Shown piece after piece: positions 47,594 through 61,693 of a stretch of 64,000 nucleotides of DNA. Source of the stretch: Annona cherimola (taxonomy: Eukaryota > Streptophyta > Magnoliopsida > Magnoliales > Annonaceae). The notes beneath the pieces are model-generated. The model was not told the DNA's origin. It was given only the letters and a program-made list of their open reading frames with translations, and made no database searches. Every line of letters begins with the position of its first letter. Position 1 is the first letter of the stretch. The stretch is taken from assembly GCA_030490835.1 (NCBI GenBank), contig CM059975.1, positions 3,003,579 through 3,067,578 on the forward strand, given 5' to 3'. A program made the translations under genes and the position numbers.

Positions 47594-49300
47594 ACAGACG
47601 CATAAAAGTAATCCTATGCTAGTGGGTTAATTGTAATTCTCAATATTAATCACAAAAGATAAAAAAAAATTAATTAAATATAGATGCGTTCATTAAAAAT
47701 TTCTCAATCACTAGTCATATCATCCCTTATTACATCCAAATAACAGGTAAAACAAAATACAATGTCACTAACTTAATAATAGAAGCATTTCAAAAATAAA
47801 TAGATAAATATATCAAATTTATCTATCCATATGCTAGCTTTAAAATTCCTCTCCACTGAATTTCCTGCTTTTTTTTTTTTTTTTGATAAAGACTGAATTT
47901 CCTACTTTGATTCACCTATGATAAAGAAAGTTGGATGGCGCACGCGTGCCTTCATTCCATTTGAACCAACAAGTGAATGCATGCATTTTTTTTTTTGATT
48001 TAAGTGAATGCATGTAACTTTAATTCAATATCCAACGGCTGAATAAACGGCTTACAAATTATTAAAAATCTATTTAACAACTAATAATCAATTCCAACAA
48101 GATAACCAAAACCGAACAGCCACCCATTGAAACAAATCCAATATACAAGTGTGCATATAAACTCTATCAAAAAAAAAAAAGTGTGCATATAATTTTGCGT
48201 CAACTCAAATAGTAATATTCTAGAAATATTTCAGTTTTTAAATGACGACCTACATTCATATGTTTATATATATATACAATTTGCAAGAAATTAAACTACT
48301 TGCCGAAGGCATCAGAGGTTTCCTCCTCTTAGCACCCAAAGATCCATATAGGAAGCTGGTGACGTAGGTGATGGGATCTGGTGTCGAGAAACCAGAGCCG
48401 GCAGCCAGAGATGAAAACGGAATCAAAAGATCGCGAGGAGGAGAGAGCATATATATATTCATGTGTAAATTATAAAAAATTTTTAGATCTATTTATATAT
48501 GTATTAGAACATAATTATACTTTACAGAATCATTTATTCATATATAAATGATATTTTTGACGGTTTAGATGTCGAAAATACTACTTTAAAATTAATATTT
48601 TAACGTTTTTCATAATTTACACATGAATATATACATTTTCTAACAGATGTGGCCTATAAACATACTTTATCAGGATAAAACTTAATTCCCTAGGTAAACA
48701 AATGATATTAAATAAATAAATAGATTAAATTTTCCATCAAAAATTAAAATCTTAAATTTTAAAATAATTATACCGGTCCGCTTCTATGAAACCCAGTTAC
48801 ATAGACACAGTTACATAAAAACGGAGCCCGATAGATCCCATTGCAATAATGACAGAGATAGAAAGCTTGTTTGGTCTCTCCTTTGGACTTTGTTTGGGCG
48901 ACTAAACTTTTCACTCCAGATGATGAACCTTTACCCCCTTTACCCCTCCATAATTAACAATACATATGTTAACTAACTTATTGGAAAAATAATTTTATCC
49001 ATCCATAATTTGTTAATTGAAATAATTCAATCATAATATGACTTCATTAATATTAGTAGTTTGTATGGGAGCGCTTCTGTGGAACTTCTCTTTTATGTAA
49101 CTCCTTCCATTTTTAATATTTAGATAGTTAATGAAAAATATTTATCATTATTTATATTATTATAGAAATCTTTTTATTTGTCTAGAATCACTATATACGA
49201 GCACTATCTACAATGTATAAAATTAATATAATGAAATAATTTGACATTAAATATCAATGTTTAAGTAGTATTTTCAACATCTAAACCATCTAAAATATCA
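47592..49300. repeat. Repeat R, copy 2
   Basis: Begins at the exon 6 break of TPS-B. It is shortened relative to R1: the stretch matching 43,455-43,840 is missing. The GC-richer patch is at 48,310-48,440. It runs on past the point where R1 stops (GGAACTTCTCTTTTATGTAA) into the segment shared with 3,415. Confidence 0.85.
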
Positions 49301-50194
49301 TGAATATGTGGATAAATGATTTTATAAAGTATTGTCATATTTTAATATAAATATGAATAGATCTAAGTATTTTTTAAATTTATACATGAATGTACCTATT
49401 TTTTAGCAAATGTAGCCTATATATATTGGATTTAGATAAAAATTGATTTCCTAGCCAAATAAATGATGTTAAGTACAATAAATAGATCGAATTTTTCATC
49501 AAATATTAAAGTATAAAAAATGGAGGGGTTACATAGTACCGCTTTTATATAACCTGATTACATAAAAGCGGATTCATAATTTGTGACATTAAATGATTCA
49601 AATATCATATTAGGACTGAATGATTTCAATTAGAAAATTTTAAAAGGGTAAAATCATCTTTTCAATGAGATAATTAACTATTGTTTTGACTGCATATGTA
49701 TGATAAGAATTTAGAGTGAAATATTATGAGTCTAAAAGGAATTTTAGAAACATTATGAATATATTAGTAATTAAATAAAAACATTGTAGATTTTCCAGTT
49801 CCACTTTTTTTAAACTTTACATTTATACTTTAATTTTTTTTACAACTACAACCTTACTTCTATTATATTATATCATTTACGTAAACTTCAAAATACTTTA
49901 TTTCTCACCTTCTACACTTTCCCACTATCTCAGCATATTGTACGATCCAAATAGTCGAATCATTATCATTATTTCCAATATAATTTTTCAATTCTCAATA
50001 CAACTTTCTAATTTTAACAACTTTACTTATTTTCAATAAATATTATTACATTCTCATCATAAATACAAATTTCGATCCAAGAATTTTGTACGATTGGCAA
50101 CAGACCTTAACATGTGATGGAAGATAGCGAAGCGCCGGATGCTTCCTTTTCCATTGCAATGTTGAAGATCTGAGTACGTAGTCAACGCACGAGG

Positions 50195-50450
50195 AAGACC
50201 TCAGCTACCCCTCAAAAAAGGGGGGGTGTAATCTGTTGCCCCCGGGTGCAGGAGATCGACGTCCCAAAAAAGGGTCCCGATTCAATACTCATATCCGCAG
50301 CGAGGCTGCGTACCGGCGCCTCCGTCCACCCGTTTAATTATGCGGGTGAAATCCAGACCGTACATTTTAAAAGAAGTGAAAATTTCAAATTATACCCCCG
50401 CATATTGACGGTCTCTTTCTCTTTCTCTGTCATTATGGCTAATTGAAAAG
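50195..50450. other. Low-AT island of unknown origin
   Basis: Starts with a run AAAAAAGGGGGGGTG, then TTGCCCCCGGGTGCAGGAGA. It is unlike its AT-rich surroundings and absent from the other duplication copy. A 66-codon frame crosses it without a recognisable domain. Confidence 0.4.
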
Positions 50451-51278
50451 TTATTTTTTTTACAACAACCATTATATTGATTATTATAATTATTTATAAA
50501 AGCTTATATGTATTGCTAATAAATATCTTTTCGCAACAAAAAATTAATTATTAAAACCATGATGCATAATTCAAATGGTTGATTTTCTTGTTGTGATGAT
50601 GAGGCCATCCAGCACATACCCATATGGTCTAGGAGCAACCCATCGTGAAATGCGTGCAATTTAAAATGTTAAGGCCTATGTTTGAGGGTATAATAATTTA
50701 AAATATCTGTTATAATTATTTTAAGGATCGTTCGGTGTCAATTATATTATAATTTAAAGTATGCACGGATGTTCTATCTAGACATAACAAAAATCCAACA
50801 AAATCCATTCATTTTAATCTTTCAACGCAGAAAATAATACAAAACGCATGCATGCTTCTCGACTGACGCCCTGTTTTTAAATCATAAGAGAAAAATAATG
50901 AAAATATTTTTCTAGAATAATTATGATACAATTGACAGCAATCCATCGATAAAATAAATAAAACACATATTATGTTGTTTTCGGTAAAAAAACGCATCTC
51001 ATATGATCTAGCGAGGCATTTTTTATTCACAATATACAAGAAAATCAACTATGCTTAATTCGAGTGACACTTTGCACTTTTGTTGCAAAAGGCGCTTCAC
51101 ACGTTCGTTACAATTTTTCTCTTTGCTACCATCTTTCAGAAAAACGTTCTAATAATAAATCCGTGTTTATCACTTCAAGAAAAAACAATATCTACAACAA
51201 CGGATTTTTTGCATATAATAAAAATTGTTACTTGTAGTTATAAGTAGAAAGACTTTGCTACCATATGATTATATGTTT

Positions 51279-52782
51279 ACTACAACAAAAAATACAATAT
51301 CTGCAAATGTAGCAAATATATGTTGTATAGAGTTTGATAAGCAACAAACAAGCACTTGTTGCATATGATACTGTATATAGCTAATCCATAGTCAGATTTC
51401 AGTTGTGTATGCACTTAATTATTATATTTAAGTAGGAGGTATGATCTTCTTAGTTTGGGTTAAGTTTTGCTTATATATATAAAATTTGTTACTTTATGTG
51501 TATTTGATATATATTTTTATATTTTTAAACATAGAGTTATTTTAGTAATTTTAAATCATTAAAAATGGCTAAAATACCCTTATGTTTAAGAATCTAAAAA
51601 ATATATAACTCAAAAAATGGCAAAACTTGATTTATAAAATAAATATATATTAACAAGTTTATGAAAAAGTAAAAAAATTAGAAATAAGTTTATTGGCCCC
51701 AACTAACACAATTAGGCTTTTTTTAATAAGTACATGAAGGCATCATGCTTTTTTAACTATATGCTACCAAAAACATGTAGTCGCTTGATAGCAACATGCT
51801 TGTTGCTTATAGCTATAAGCTATAAATTTTTATATATAATAAATTTTGTTATTACATATATTGATAGTTCCTATTATGATAGTAACATATTTCCAAATGT
51901 AGCAAGTGAGTATAGTTGCGACCACAATCAGATCACAGATTAACTACATATTGTATTATATGCAGCAAACACTTCTTCATTATATATAAAAATTGAATGC
52001 AATAAATACTTGATGAAAAAATTATTGCATTTTTTTTTTTTTTATCATAGTGTATGAATTTGTTGCTAAACTTCCATGGAAATTGTTTGTATAAGGAGAA
52101 TTAAAAAAGTTTTAGTTTTAAAATGATATAATTTACCCATAAATAGCCAATCGATGCGTGGTTGGTTGGTACATGGAGTCGTTTGCCAATAAGCAACATG
52201 AGGTCGAATCCTAAGGACGTCATTTAATGAGAGCAGTTTGTCTTCTATTTAGATAAGAGTAATGCATTTCCCAAAAAATAAGAAATAGCAGTTGGTCTTT
52301 CTTAACAAATAGATAGGAGCTTCATTCGTCTATTTGAAGAATTGTAAAATAGAGCTTGAATGTAATAGAAATTGTGATGATTGTGAATATATATAAACCA
52401 AAAAAGTTAATTCACAAATAGCAATGAAATAAAATTTTGGTGCTAAAAATCAACTTTTAGCAATTCCTTATAAATTGGTAAAATTTTTAATAGTAAAATA
52501 AAATCAAACGAGAAAATGTGGCAAATGTGACCAACTTTTTGAAGCTAAAATTTTAAGTTAGCTATATTTGATCAATTGTAGCCAAAGTTTTATTATCATT
52601 TATAATTAAACTTTAATGATTACTTTAAATACACTTTAATAATCAATTTTATTATTCGGAAGCAACCAATTATTTTATAGCTAAATAATTTATTGTAGCC
52701 AAAATATATTTAATTATGCAAATAAATTGATTATATGTTAGTTTGTAACAAAAAATATTTAACTGCGAAATTTGTTGTAGTC
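51279..52782. mobile_element. CACTA-like non-autonomous element, copy 2
   Basis: Ends ACTACAACAAAAAATAC and TTTGTTGTAGTCC. It aligns along its length with 4,070-5,567 and was probably carried along by the segmental duplication rather than transposed independently. Confidence 0.6.
52146..52320 (+). mobile_element. tRNA-derived SINE-like stretch, copy 2
   Basis: GTGGTTGGTTGGTACATGG (A box-like) and GAGGTCGAATCC (B box-like), as at 4,936-5,110, with a few substitutions. Confidence 0.4.
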
Positions 52783-53044
52783 CATATACAAGCACTAGAA
52801 CTCATGCTAATCTTTGCCTGAAAGGTCCAATATAACATGTTTTTAAAATGTTATATACTTTTATAATGTTACAAAGGTCCAAAGTTGATTTATAAATTCA
52901 ATATACTTAATTTAACATGTTTTTTAAAAAAGAACTTGAGACACATTTTTAGGCCAGTCTAACCGGATCATAACTCAACTATGATAGTAACACCATTAGT
53001 TTTTTGAGAGCATGGAAACTATCTGCTATATATAAAACGAGAAC

Positions 53045-54700
53045 AAAAATCTAATTAGCGTTAGAGAAGTAAATTTATATTACTGGCGTCCGGTTCAGTG
53101 TTCCCGCAAGCATGCATGGAAACTATCTGCTACATTGGGGCGTTGGACTCGTTTGTTTTTATTTTTTGAATTTTTTTTCATCGAAATGAGATCCCAAGTT
53201 TGATTTGTGACACCGTCTGTCATTATGGATAATTAAAAAGTTATTTTTTTGATAACAAGCATTATATTATTATAACTAGAAAGTTATTTTTATTTTTATT
53301 GAGTATCTTTTGCAATATTAATTAATTATTACTAAGACTATAACGCAAAATGTTGATTTTCGTGCTGTTATATTATGATGAGGCCATCCGCCACGTATAT
53401 CCATACACTCACACCTAATTACTAGCAAGTAGCAAACCCATCGTGAAATATTAACGCAATTTAAAATCTTAAGGCGTGCTTTGAGGCTTCAAATTTCAAA
53501 GCAATTTAAAATGTTAAGGTGTAATTTGAGGCTATAATAATTTAAAAGGTTATTCCCAAATACACCTACTACATTTGACCTTAATTTCAAATATATCCTC
53601 TAAGTTTTCAAAATTTCAAATATACCTACTATGTTTGCATTTATGAATTTATTAAGTTAAATTCAGTAAGATGACTGAATAACTTGATAGGTGGTTAATT
53701 TTTTTTTTTTATCAATTCCAGTAAGATCTGTATTTAGGTTATCATGGGTGGTCTATAATGCTTGATTATGTACTTTATATGGTGCATCATAATCTCTTGT
53801 CATGTGGATAAGATGTGCATATGTGAAACTCTGAGGATATATGTTGATTTTCATTTAATTCCTCATTAGGTCATACATATGCTGGAAGACTACTTTGGAA
53901 TGCCCCATTCGTGGATAGTACGTTGTCTCCTAACGGATGGTGGGTTATTCTTTATGGATTGTGTATTATTTTTTTAAAGATCCGTGAGTTTGCTCCGTCG
54001 TGGGCTGTGTTGAAAACTGTACATATTGGTCATGTGGTTGTGCATTTTTTTGACAGATTCATGTATATATGTAGTTGTTCTCTACTTCCTAAATTCTTTA
54101 AAATTTCTCTATCTAAATTTTTAGGCGTTATACATGTGCTAACATTATATTATGCCTAACATCGCACATCTTGGGTAAATCATTCAAACTAGGGCAGTGT
54201 GTAACACTGACCCTAGGTCAGGGTCGTTATAGCAAAGATTTGTTCATTATATATTATGTAACAAAATTTGCTATTTATGATATTGTATGCAATATTTGTT
54301 TATTTGCTCATAAAAATTGTTGTGTACACTATTTTTTTGTTGGACTGCATATGTTTTTTTTGTTGAATCTTGATTGCAAAGATTTTGGGTGGAGAATTTA
54401 AAAAAAATTGGTTGTTAAATGACGTAATTTACTCACCCTTAGTGCCAATGAAGTAGAATGTTTCTGCTAAAAGTCAACCTTTAGAAATTCTGTTAATTTC
54501 AAAATTTTTATTATATAATAATCTCACATATATTTTGTAGTATTTTCGAAAAGTGCATATAATATATTTTGACGTGAATTCATGCCTATAGTAACAAATG
54601 TCAACGCAAATTTTCTTGTACTTACGTGTGAGCATACAATTTGGAAAACATGTCAATCTTTGTATGAAGGGTCCGATACATATTGTGTACCACGAGATGA
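53045..54700. repeat. Upstream region of TPS-C, duplicated from the TPS-A side
   Basis: 53,045-53,540 matches 14,665-15,010, and 53,645-54,700 matches 18,790-19,880. The intervening MITEs and foldback elements of the A side (15,050-18,102) are missing here. Confidence 0.8.
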
Positions 54701-54913
54701 ATGATGGGAATTTAATTAATTGGCATGACACATGCACGGCACGCAGAAATTTCTTGGATCCATGGCTATGCGTGCACCTGAGTTCTCTATAAATACCTTG
54801 CAGCAGCCTGATCAGGGTACTTAAACCCATTCCTGCCCACCTTCAAGACACTATCCCACTGATTATATACCGCCTATTTGCTTGCTACTTACTTTTTTCT
54901 GTTTTCTCTCACC
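54700..54913 (+). promoter_or_regulatory. Core promoter and leader of the TPS-C pseudogene
   Basis: A TATAAATA box at 54,788-54,795 and flanking sequence nearly identical to that of TPS-A. The pseudogene could therefore still be transcribed. Confidence 0.7.
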
Positions 54914-57900
54914 ATGTCTCTTACACTTGGAACTAGCCTCTCTGATGTTCCAAGTACAAAAAAGGAGGTGGGCCGTTCATCTGCCAACTTCCACCCTAAT
55001 GTTTTTGGTGATCAGTTTGCTACCGTGCCATCCAAAGAAACGGCAAGTATATTTATTTATATATAGCAAGTACATGAAGAGATTGATGAAGAGAACTAGG
55101 GAATCAGGCTTGCTATATCCAACTGCATATATCTATATATAACAGGGGAGTGAGACGCATTAACTCTTCCATCCTTCGGAAGCAATGAATTTTTTTATTA
55201 TTTTCCGATTTTTTAAATAAATATATATGCCTCAGTTAGATATCATACAATATAAATTTTGATAATTCTTTTATGTGTGCCTGCTCTCTTTTTTATTTTC
55301 AAAACTAAAGTAAAATACCAAAGAAATTCATTGATCATTAAATTTCACAGGGTATAAGATTTAGTTGGGTATCACAAGTCTATAAAAAAAAAAGTACAAT
55401 GTGACTGACTCAATGCATCTTAGTCACGCCCCATATATAACTTGTATATATTTCAAATTTTCTTAATTCATCTTTCACAAATGTACTTAATAGGTCGCTG
55501 GCTCACTGCTAGATATACCGCTGCCCTGCTTTGTCATATATAACGATAATATTATGAGGAGGAGATTGATGCCTCGACCAAACAACGGGCTGAAACGCTT
55601 AAGCAGGAAGTGAAGAAGATGCTTGGCCATGTTAGTGGTTATGATCTTCAAGAAATGAATTTGATCAATGAAATCTAACGGCTAGGAGTTGCCTACCACT
55701 TTGAGGAAGAAATTAATGACGCATTAGAAAGAATATGCAATAAGCAAAAAAATGAAAATGAAATTAATGATGGCGATCTTCATGCTGCATCTCTGCGATT
55801 CTGATTGCTAAGACAACATGGTTACAACGTCACATCTGGTAAGTTTAATTATTTCCTTCATTTTCTTTTTAATTCTTCTTTTAACGTGAGCCATACAGGG
55901 ACAAGGGTGCAACTTGAGTGCGATAGGTTCATGTTCTCGACCCCACCTTTCCCTATCTAAAAAAGTCTTAATCCTGTCTTGTTTTAGGTTACGTTGGTTC
56001 TAAGTCTGTCATATTTTAAATAAATTCCAACCTCAAATCTGAATCAGTTCTTTAAAAAGCTGGCTTATTTTTACTAAACATATATTAGTAATCTGGGTCA
56101 ATTTTAGGTATTCAGATCTTGGAACTTACTATACTCTAATTTAAAATTCATGTATTTTTTTTTCTTAGAACCTACCCCACATTATGGGTGTAAAAATTGA
56201 ATTTAAAACACCCATTTTAAAATATTCTACTCAAATTGCACCCCTAATAAGAAAAGTTTTAGAATTGGATATTTAGGAAGAATGAAAAAGTGAGAATGAG
56301 AGAAATTTTGAAAAGCAAGAGAGTACGATATAATAGGGGCAACACAGTAAAAAATAGAAATAAATACGGTGGGAAGGTATGAGAAAATGATTTACATGCA
56401 AGAGTTAAAAAATATATAAAAAAAAAAAATAGAATTAAGTAGCTAATATAACAAATCCAAGCCAAAGGTGAGTAGGAAAAAGGTTGACATTGCCATATTC
56501 CTACTTATTGCATTTTCTTTCATAATTATAAGCTACCTGCATGCATGTATCAAAATATGCAGATGTGTTTAAAAAGTTCAAAGATGAAAATGGCGAATTC
56601 AAGGCCGGATTGAGGGATGACGCCCGCGGATTGTTAAGCTTGTATGAAGCAGCATATTTTGGAACAGAAGAGGATGAGATTTTGGATGAAGCCATTGCTT
56701 TCAGTAGTAAGCGCCTCAAGTCTATGCTGCCACATTTAAGCTCCCCACTCTCCGACCTGGTAAAGCTTGCCTTGGATCTACCTCTGCTCAAGCGCGTCAA
56801 AAGGCTTCAGTCCAGACACTTCATCTCCATCTACCAAGAAGACAAGGACCGAAATGATGTGCTCCTTGAGTTTGCAAAGATAGATTTCAAGATCTTGCAA
56901 GCTTTGCACAAGAAAGAGCTAAAGGAAATCACACGGTATGCATCTTTTTTTTTTTTTTTCCCGGGGTCTCCCTATCCTAACACATATACCCAGTCACTGG
57001 TCATCTAAGTAGTGAAGATATGCATCCTTTTTTTTTTTTTTTTTTTTAATAAGGAAGAAAGACCACTATCCATTAACCAACAAAATCTATGTTCAATTGC
57101 TGTCATCCTGAAAACCGAATCATGTTTTTGGGCAACACAACATTCTTGCTTTATATATTATAATTTTCACTCTTGGCGCAAAAAGTTAAAAAGTCTTTCT
57201 CGTAATGCCTATTATTAATTATTATGAGAGCGGTTCCTATCCCATGCTCAGGAATTGAGCATCACTACTCTCCTTCCCGAGAGCCATTTATTATTTTTAA
57301 AAAAAAAATTTGGCACCAATATATGGCATAAAGGATAAGCTGTTTATGTTTCCAAATTTATATTTCTAAAAGTTTTAATATTTTTTTTGAATTTTTAAAA
57401 TGAAAACGGCAACGATTTCATGTGCCCCACCAACAGTTGACTTTTTATTTTAGAAATTCAAAAAATATTTTAAAAAAGGATCGGTATTTATTCCTTTCTA
57501 AAAAAAAATGGCTTTCCACATACATATATATATATATTATATTTTTCTTTTGAAGATAATTAGTGAAAGTATGTATCTCCTCAGGTGGTGGAATGAGAGT
57601 GATCTTCCAAGGAAGTTGCCATTCATTAGAGATAGATTGGTGGAGTGCTACACCTGGATGTTAGAACTCTACTACGAGCCACAATATTCCCAAAGTAGAA
57701 GGATGACAACCGTATTACTGATTCTAACATCAATCATGGATGATAGCTTGAACTATATACAATTGCTCTGGAAAGGTCTTGAACTTGTTCGCCCCTTAAT
57801 TCTCTTATATCTAATTTTTTTGTTATATTTAAACCTGACGAAAATGTAAATCTGCATTTTATTTTTCAGGTGGAACTGGGAAGCTTTGGATCAACTGCCA

Positions 57901-59327
57901 GATTATATGAAAGTGCATTTGGGCATCCTTCTGACTGCTATTGAAAATTTTGAAGAGGAATCGGCGAAAGAAGGAAAATCATACCATCTTGCCTACGTGA
58001 AGAGAGCTGTACGTTTTAATTGCTAACCTTTGTTTGTTTTAAATTTTTCAGGGTTGATTAATTTTCTTCTCTGTTTGCAGTTTGCAGAATTACTAAGGCC
58101 TACATAAAAGAAGCTAGGTGGGCATACACAGCACATGTGGCGTAATGACGTCGAAAAACACCATTAAGATGCGTAAAATGTCCAAAATATCCTTGCTAAA
58201 ATTCTAAAATGAAAGCAAACTCTGGAACAGAAACCCCAGCGACGGAAATCGGAAATCCCCAATTCGCAAGAATCCCTAATTCGAAAATCCCTAGAGAGAG
58301 AAAACCTCGAATCAAGAATCCCTAAATTGGAAACCCCAACGAAGATCTTCAGTCAGTCTTCCATTGGCGACCACTCAACGGTCGATCGGAGTCAACCAAT
58401 GAAATGACAACATATAAAAGTTAAAACTGCACCTCCCCTCCCCTTCTAATGGGCTAATTGACGCTTCCACCACAAGATGGATGCCGGATCTGGATTGAGA
58501 TCGAGATGGGCCGTTGTCGGCACTTGATTTGATGATGAGTATCTGCAATTTTAATGGTGCTTAAAAGATGCCATTAATCTTTTCCCATTGCAAGCAGAAC
58601 GCAGATGGGCCACAGATATACAGTGGATTTCATGCTGGTGCCGGCTTTAATGGAATAACGGTTTGAGAAGGTAGCCGCTTTAATGGCAGCTACTATTGTT
58701 GGATTTCTTGTTGCAATGGATGGGGCGGTCGAGATTTTTTAACCAGATAATGGTTTCAACGCCGGAGAAATGGGAAGTTTGATGGAGCACTGCTGGATTT
58801 TTGAAGAAGAGCGTTGGTACTAGACGAAGTGTTATATTTCATGGATTTCAAGTGAGCTTCCGGCTTGCTGCAACTTCCGGCGTGGAGTTGATGGATTTTC
58901 ATGGCTGTAGGAAGATGCTGTCCTTCGTTGGCAATCGGTGCTTTAGGGATTCCCGATTCGAGGTTTTCCCTCTCTAGGGATTTTCGAATTAGGGATTTTC
59001 GCGAATTGGGGATTTTTGTCGCTGGGGTTTTTGCTCTGCAGTTTGATTTCATTTTAGATTTTTAGCAAGGATATTTTGGACATTTTACGCATCTTAATGG
59101 TACTTTTCGACGCCATTACGCCGCAAGGTTCAAAAAGTAAAGGCAAAAGTTCGCATGGTTTAAAATGCAAACGGCCAAACTTCAGGGTTGGAGATACAAT
59201 TGGCCAAAGTTAGAGGGTTTATCATACAAAAAACCCCCATATTACTGTCATGTCGTTTCTTGGGATGGTACAAGCTACAACAACAGAAGCCTTGGAGTGG
59301 GCCATGAACTTACCTAATGCAGTTAGG
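54914..59327 (+). pseudogene. Terpene synthase C, pseudogene with multiple lesions
   Basis: Exon counterparts: 54,914-55,042; 55,562-55,838; 56,563-56,935; 57,585-57,775; 57,870-58,008; exon 6 in two parts, 58,081-58,137 and about 59,240-59,327. Lesions: the Trp of the RSx8W motif is Phe (HPNVFGD); exon 2 has TAA at 55,676 and TGA at 55,802; exon 4 lacks 28 bp right after the codons for MDD, which destroys DDIYD and shifts the frame; exon 6 has a 1-bp deletion (AATTACTAAGG) and a ~1.1-kb insertion with loss of about 60 bp. It ends at GGCAATGG before R3, with no exon 7. The intron 2 MITE is mostly deleted (near 56,060). The acceptor of intron 1 is GAG rather than CAG. Confidence 0.95.
58139..59122. 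mobile_element. Long-inverted-repeat element in TPS-C exon 6
   Basis: GGCGTAATGACGTCGAAAAA at the left and the inverse of GGCGTAATGGCGTCGAAAAG at the right open arms of over 150 bp that share CATTAAGATGCGTAAAATG and CCAAAATATCCTTGCTAAAA, and AAATCCCTAGAGAG further in. The sequence at 59,123-59,239 between the right arm and the exon is foreign too, so the element may once have been longer with its left end lost. No clean target duplication. Long arms suggest a MULE relative, without proof. An open frame of 98 codons on the minus strand lies in the arm and is not convincing. Confidence 0.8.
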
Positions 59328-59331
59328 CAAT

Positions 59332-61693
59332 GGACAGACGCATAAACGTAATCCTGTGCTAGTGGGTTAATTGTAATTCTCACTATTAATCACAAAAGAT
59401 AAAAAAAATTAATTAAATATAGATGCATTCATTAAAAATTTCTCAATCACTAGTCATATCATTCCTTATTACATCCAAATAACAGGTAAAACAAAATACA
59501 ATGTCACTGACTTAATAATAGAAGCATTTCAAAAATAAATAGATAAATATACCAAATTTATCTATCCATATGCTAGCTTTAAAGTTCCTCTCCACTGAAT
59601 TTCCTACTCTCTTTTTTTTTGATGAAGACTGAATTTCCTACTTTGATTCACCTATGATAAAGAAAGTTGGCTGGCGCACGCGTGCCTTCATTCCATTTGA
59701 ACCAACAAGTGAATGAATGCACTTTTTTTAAAAAAAAATGAATGCATGTAACTTTAATTCAATATTCAACGGCTGTATAAACAGCTTACAAATTATTAAA
59801 AATCTATTTAACAGCTTATAATCAATTCCAACAAGATAACCAAAACCGAACAGCCACCCATTGAAACAAATCCAATATACAAGTGTGCATATAAACTCTA
59901 TCAAAAAAAAAGGTGCATATAATTTTGCATCAACCCAAATAGTAATATTCTAGAAATATTTCAGTTTTTAAATGACGACCTACATTCACATGTTTATATA
60001 TATATATAAATTGGATACAACATGGCCTTCCGTCCATGCACATAGTTAATCCACATAAAAAAACGCATGAAATTCGTCTCACATCACATGCATCATTATG
60101 CATATACGTAAAACTCATCTCATAAGCATTAAACTGCCTGAAATTTATCTCATCTGAATTAAAAATGCATGAAATGTACATTAATACTAGCATGCATAAT
60201 TTAGTTACAAATTTGAGACATTATTTTCACATAATTTTACATTTCCTATCATCTTAGGAATATAAAAGTAATTATGTCCACTTAAATAATCATAAGCCTA
60301 AATAAAATCACATGCATTATTTTGCATAATTAAATGTCAAAAACATTACTTAAAAACATAATTAATCATACAGTAAAAATATTAGTGACACAAAAAAATC
60401 AATTTGCAAGAAATTAAACTACTTGCCTAAGCAAACTTTAATTATTTAGATTTAAGCTCTCACCGCAGCAGAGGTTTCCTCCTCTTAGCACCCAAAGATC
60501 CGTATGGGAAGCTAGCGACGTAGGTGATGGGATCTGGTGTCGAGAAACCAGAACCGACGGCCAGAGATGAAAACGGAATCAAAAGATTGCGAGGGGCAGC
60601 GAGCAAAGAACAGCCAGATTGCGAGACGATGCGTCGCCAGAAAACGCAGAGGTCGGTAATGTAAATAATCTTAACTCAATCGCTTGTTTATCTTATGCAT
60701 CTTATTCAATTCCCACTATCTGGCATTCGTTAGTGGATGTGATAAATCCCGGTCCATGTAACCCCTTTGATCCTTAATAGAAAAGCTAATTCATTTATTA
60801 TATTTAACATCATTTTTTTTTATTTAGAACACCAAGTTTCATCTCAATCAAGTATGTTTATGAATCATATTCATTCAAAAATATATATTCATGTATAAAT
60901 TATAAAAAATTCTTAGTATTTACATATGTATTAGAACATATTTTTACTTTATAGAATCATTTATTCAAAAAGAAATGATATTTTTGACGGTTTAGATGTC
61001 GAAAATACTACTTTAAAATTGATATTTTAACATTTTTCATAATTTACACATAAATATATACATTTTCTAACAAATGTGGCCTATAAACATACTTTATCAT
61101 GATGAAACTTGATTCTCTAAGTAAACAAATGATATTAAATAAATGAATAGATTAGATTTTTCATCAAAAATTAAAATCTTAAATTTTAAAGTAATTAATG
61201 GGTCCGCTAAAATGAAACGCAGTTACATAAAAACAGAGCTCATTAGATCCCACTACGATAATGACAGAGATAGAGAGCTTGTTTGGTCTCTCCTTTGGAC
61301 TCTGTTTGGGCAAGTAAACTTAAACTTTTCACTTCAGATGGTTAACCTTTACCGCTCCATAATTAACAATACATATGTTAACTAACTTTTTGAAAAAATA
61401 ATATTATCCATACATAATTTCTTAATTAAAATAATTCAACCATAATATGACTTCATTAATATTAGTAGTTTGTGTGGGCGCGCTTCTATGGAACTTTTCT
61501 TTTATGTAATTCCTTTCATTTTTAATATTTAGATAGTTGATGAAAAATCTACTTTATCCAATTGTATTTAGCATTATTTGTATTATTATAGAAATTTTTT
61601 TATTTGTCTAGAATCACTATGTACGAGCACTATCTAAAAATGTATAAAATTAATATAATAAAATAATTTGATATTAAATATCAATGTTTAAGT
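59332..61693. repeat. Repeat R, copy 3
   Basis: Begins ACAGACGCATAAACGTAATC at the TPS-C exon 6 break. The GC-richer patch is at 60,470-60,655. It includes the stretch missing from R2 and continues past GGAACTTTTCTTTTATGTAA to TGTTTAAGTAG, where similarity to R2 stops. Confidence 0.85.

Larger units (their letters stand above)
49300..52840. repeat. Segmental duplication, copy 2
   Basis: Counterpart of 3,415-5,640. Positions 49,305-49,700 and 51,190-52,835 match it. The block 49,740-51,060 between them has no match there; part of it (50,610-51,020) matches 14,880-14,990 and 17,085-17,345. Confidence 0.8.
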
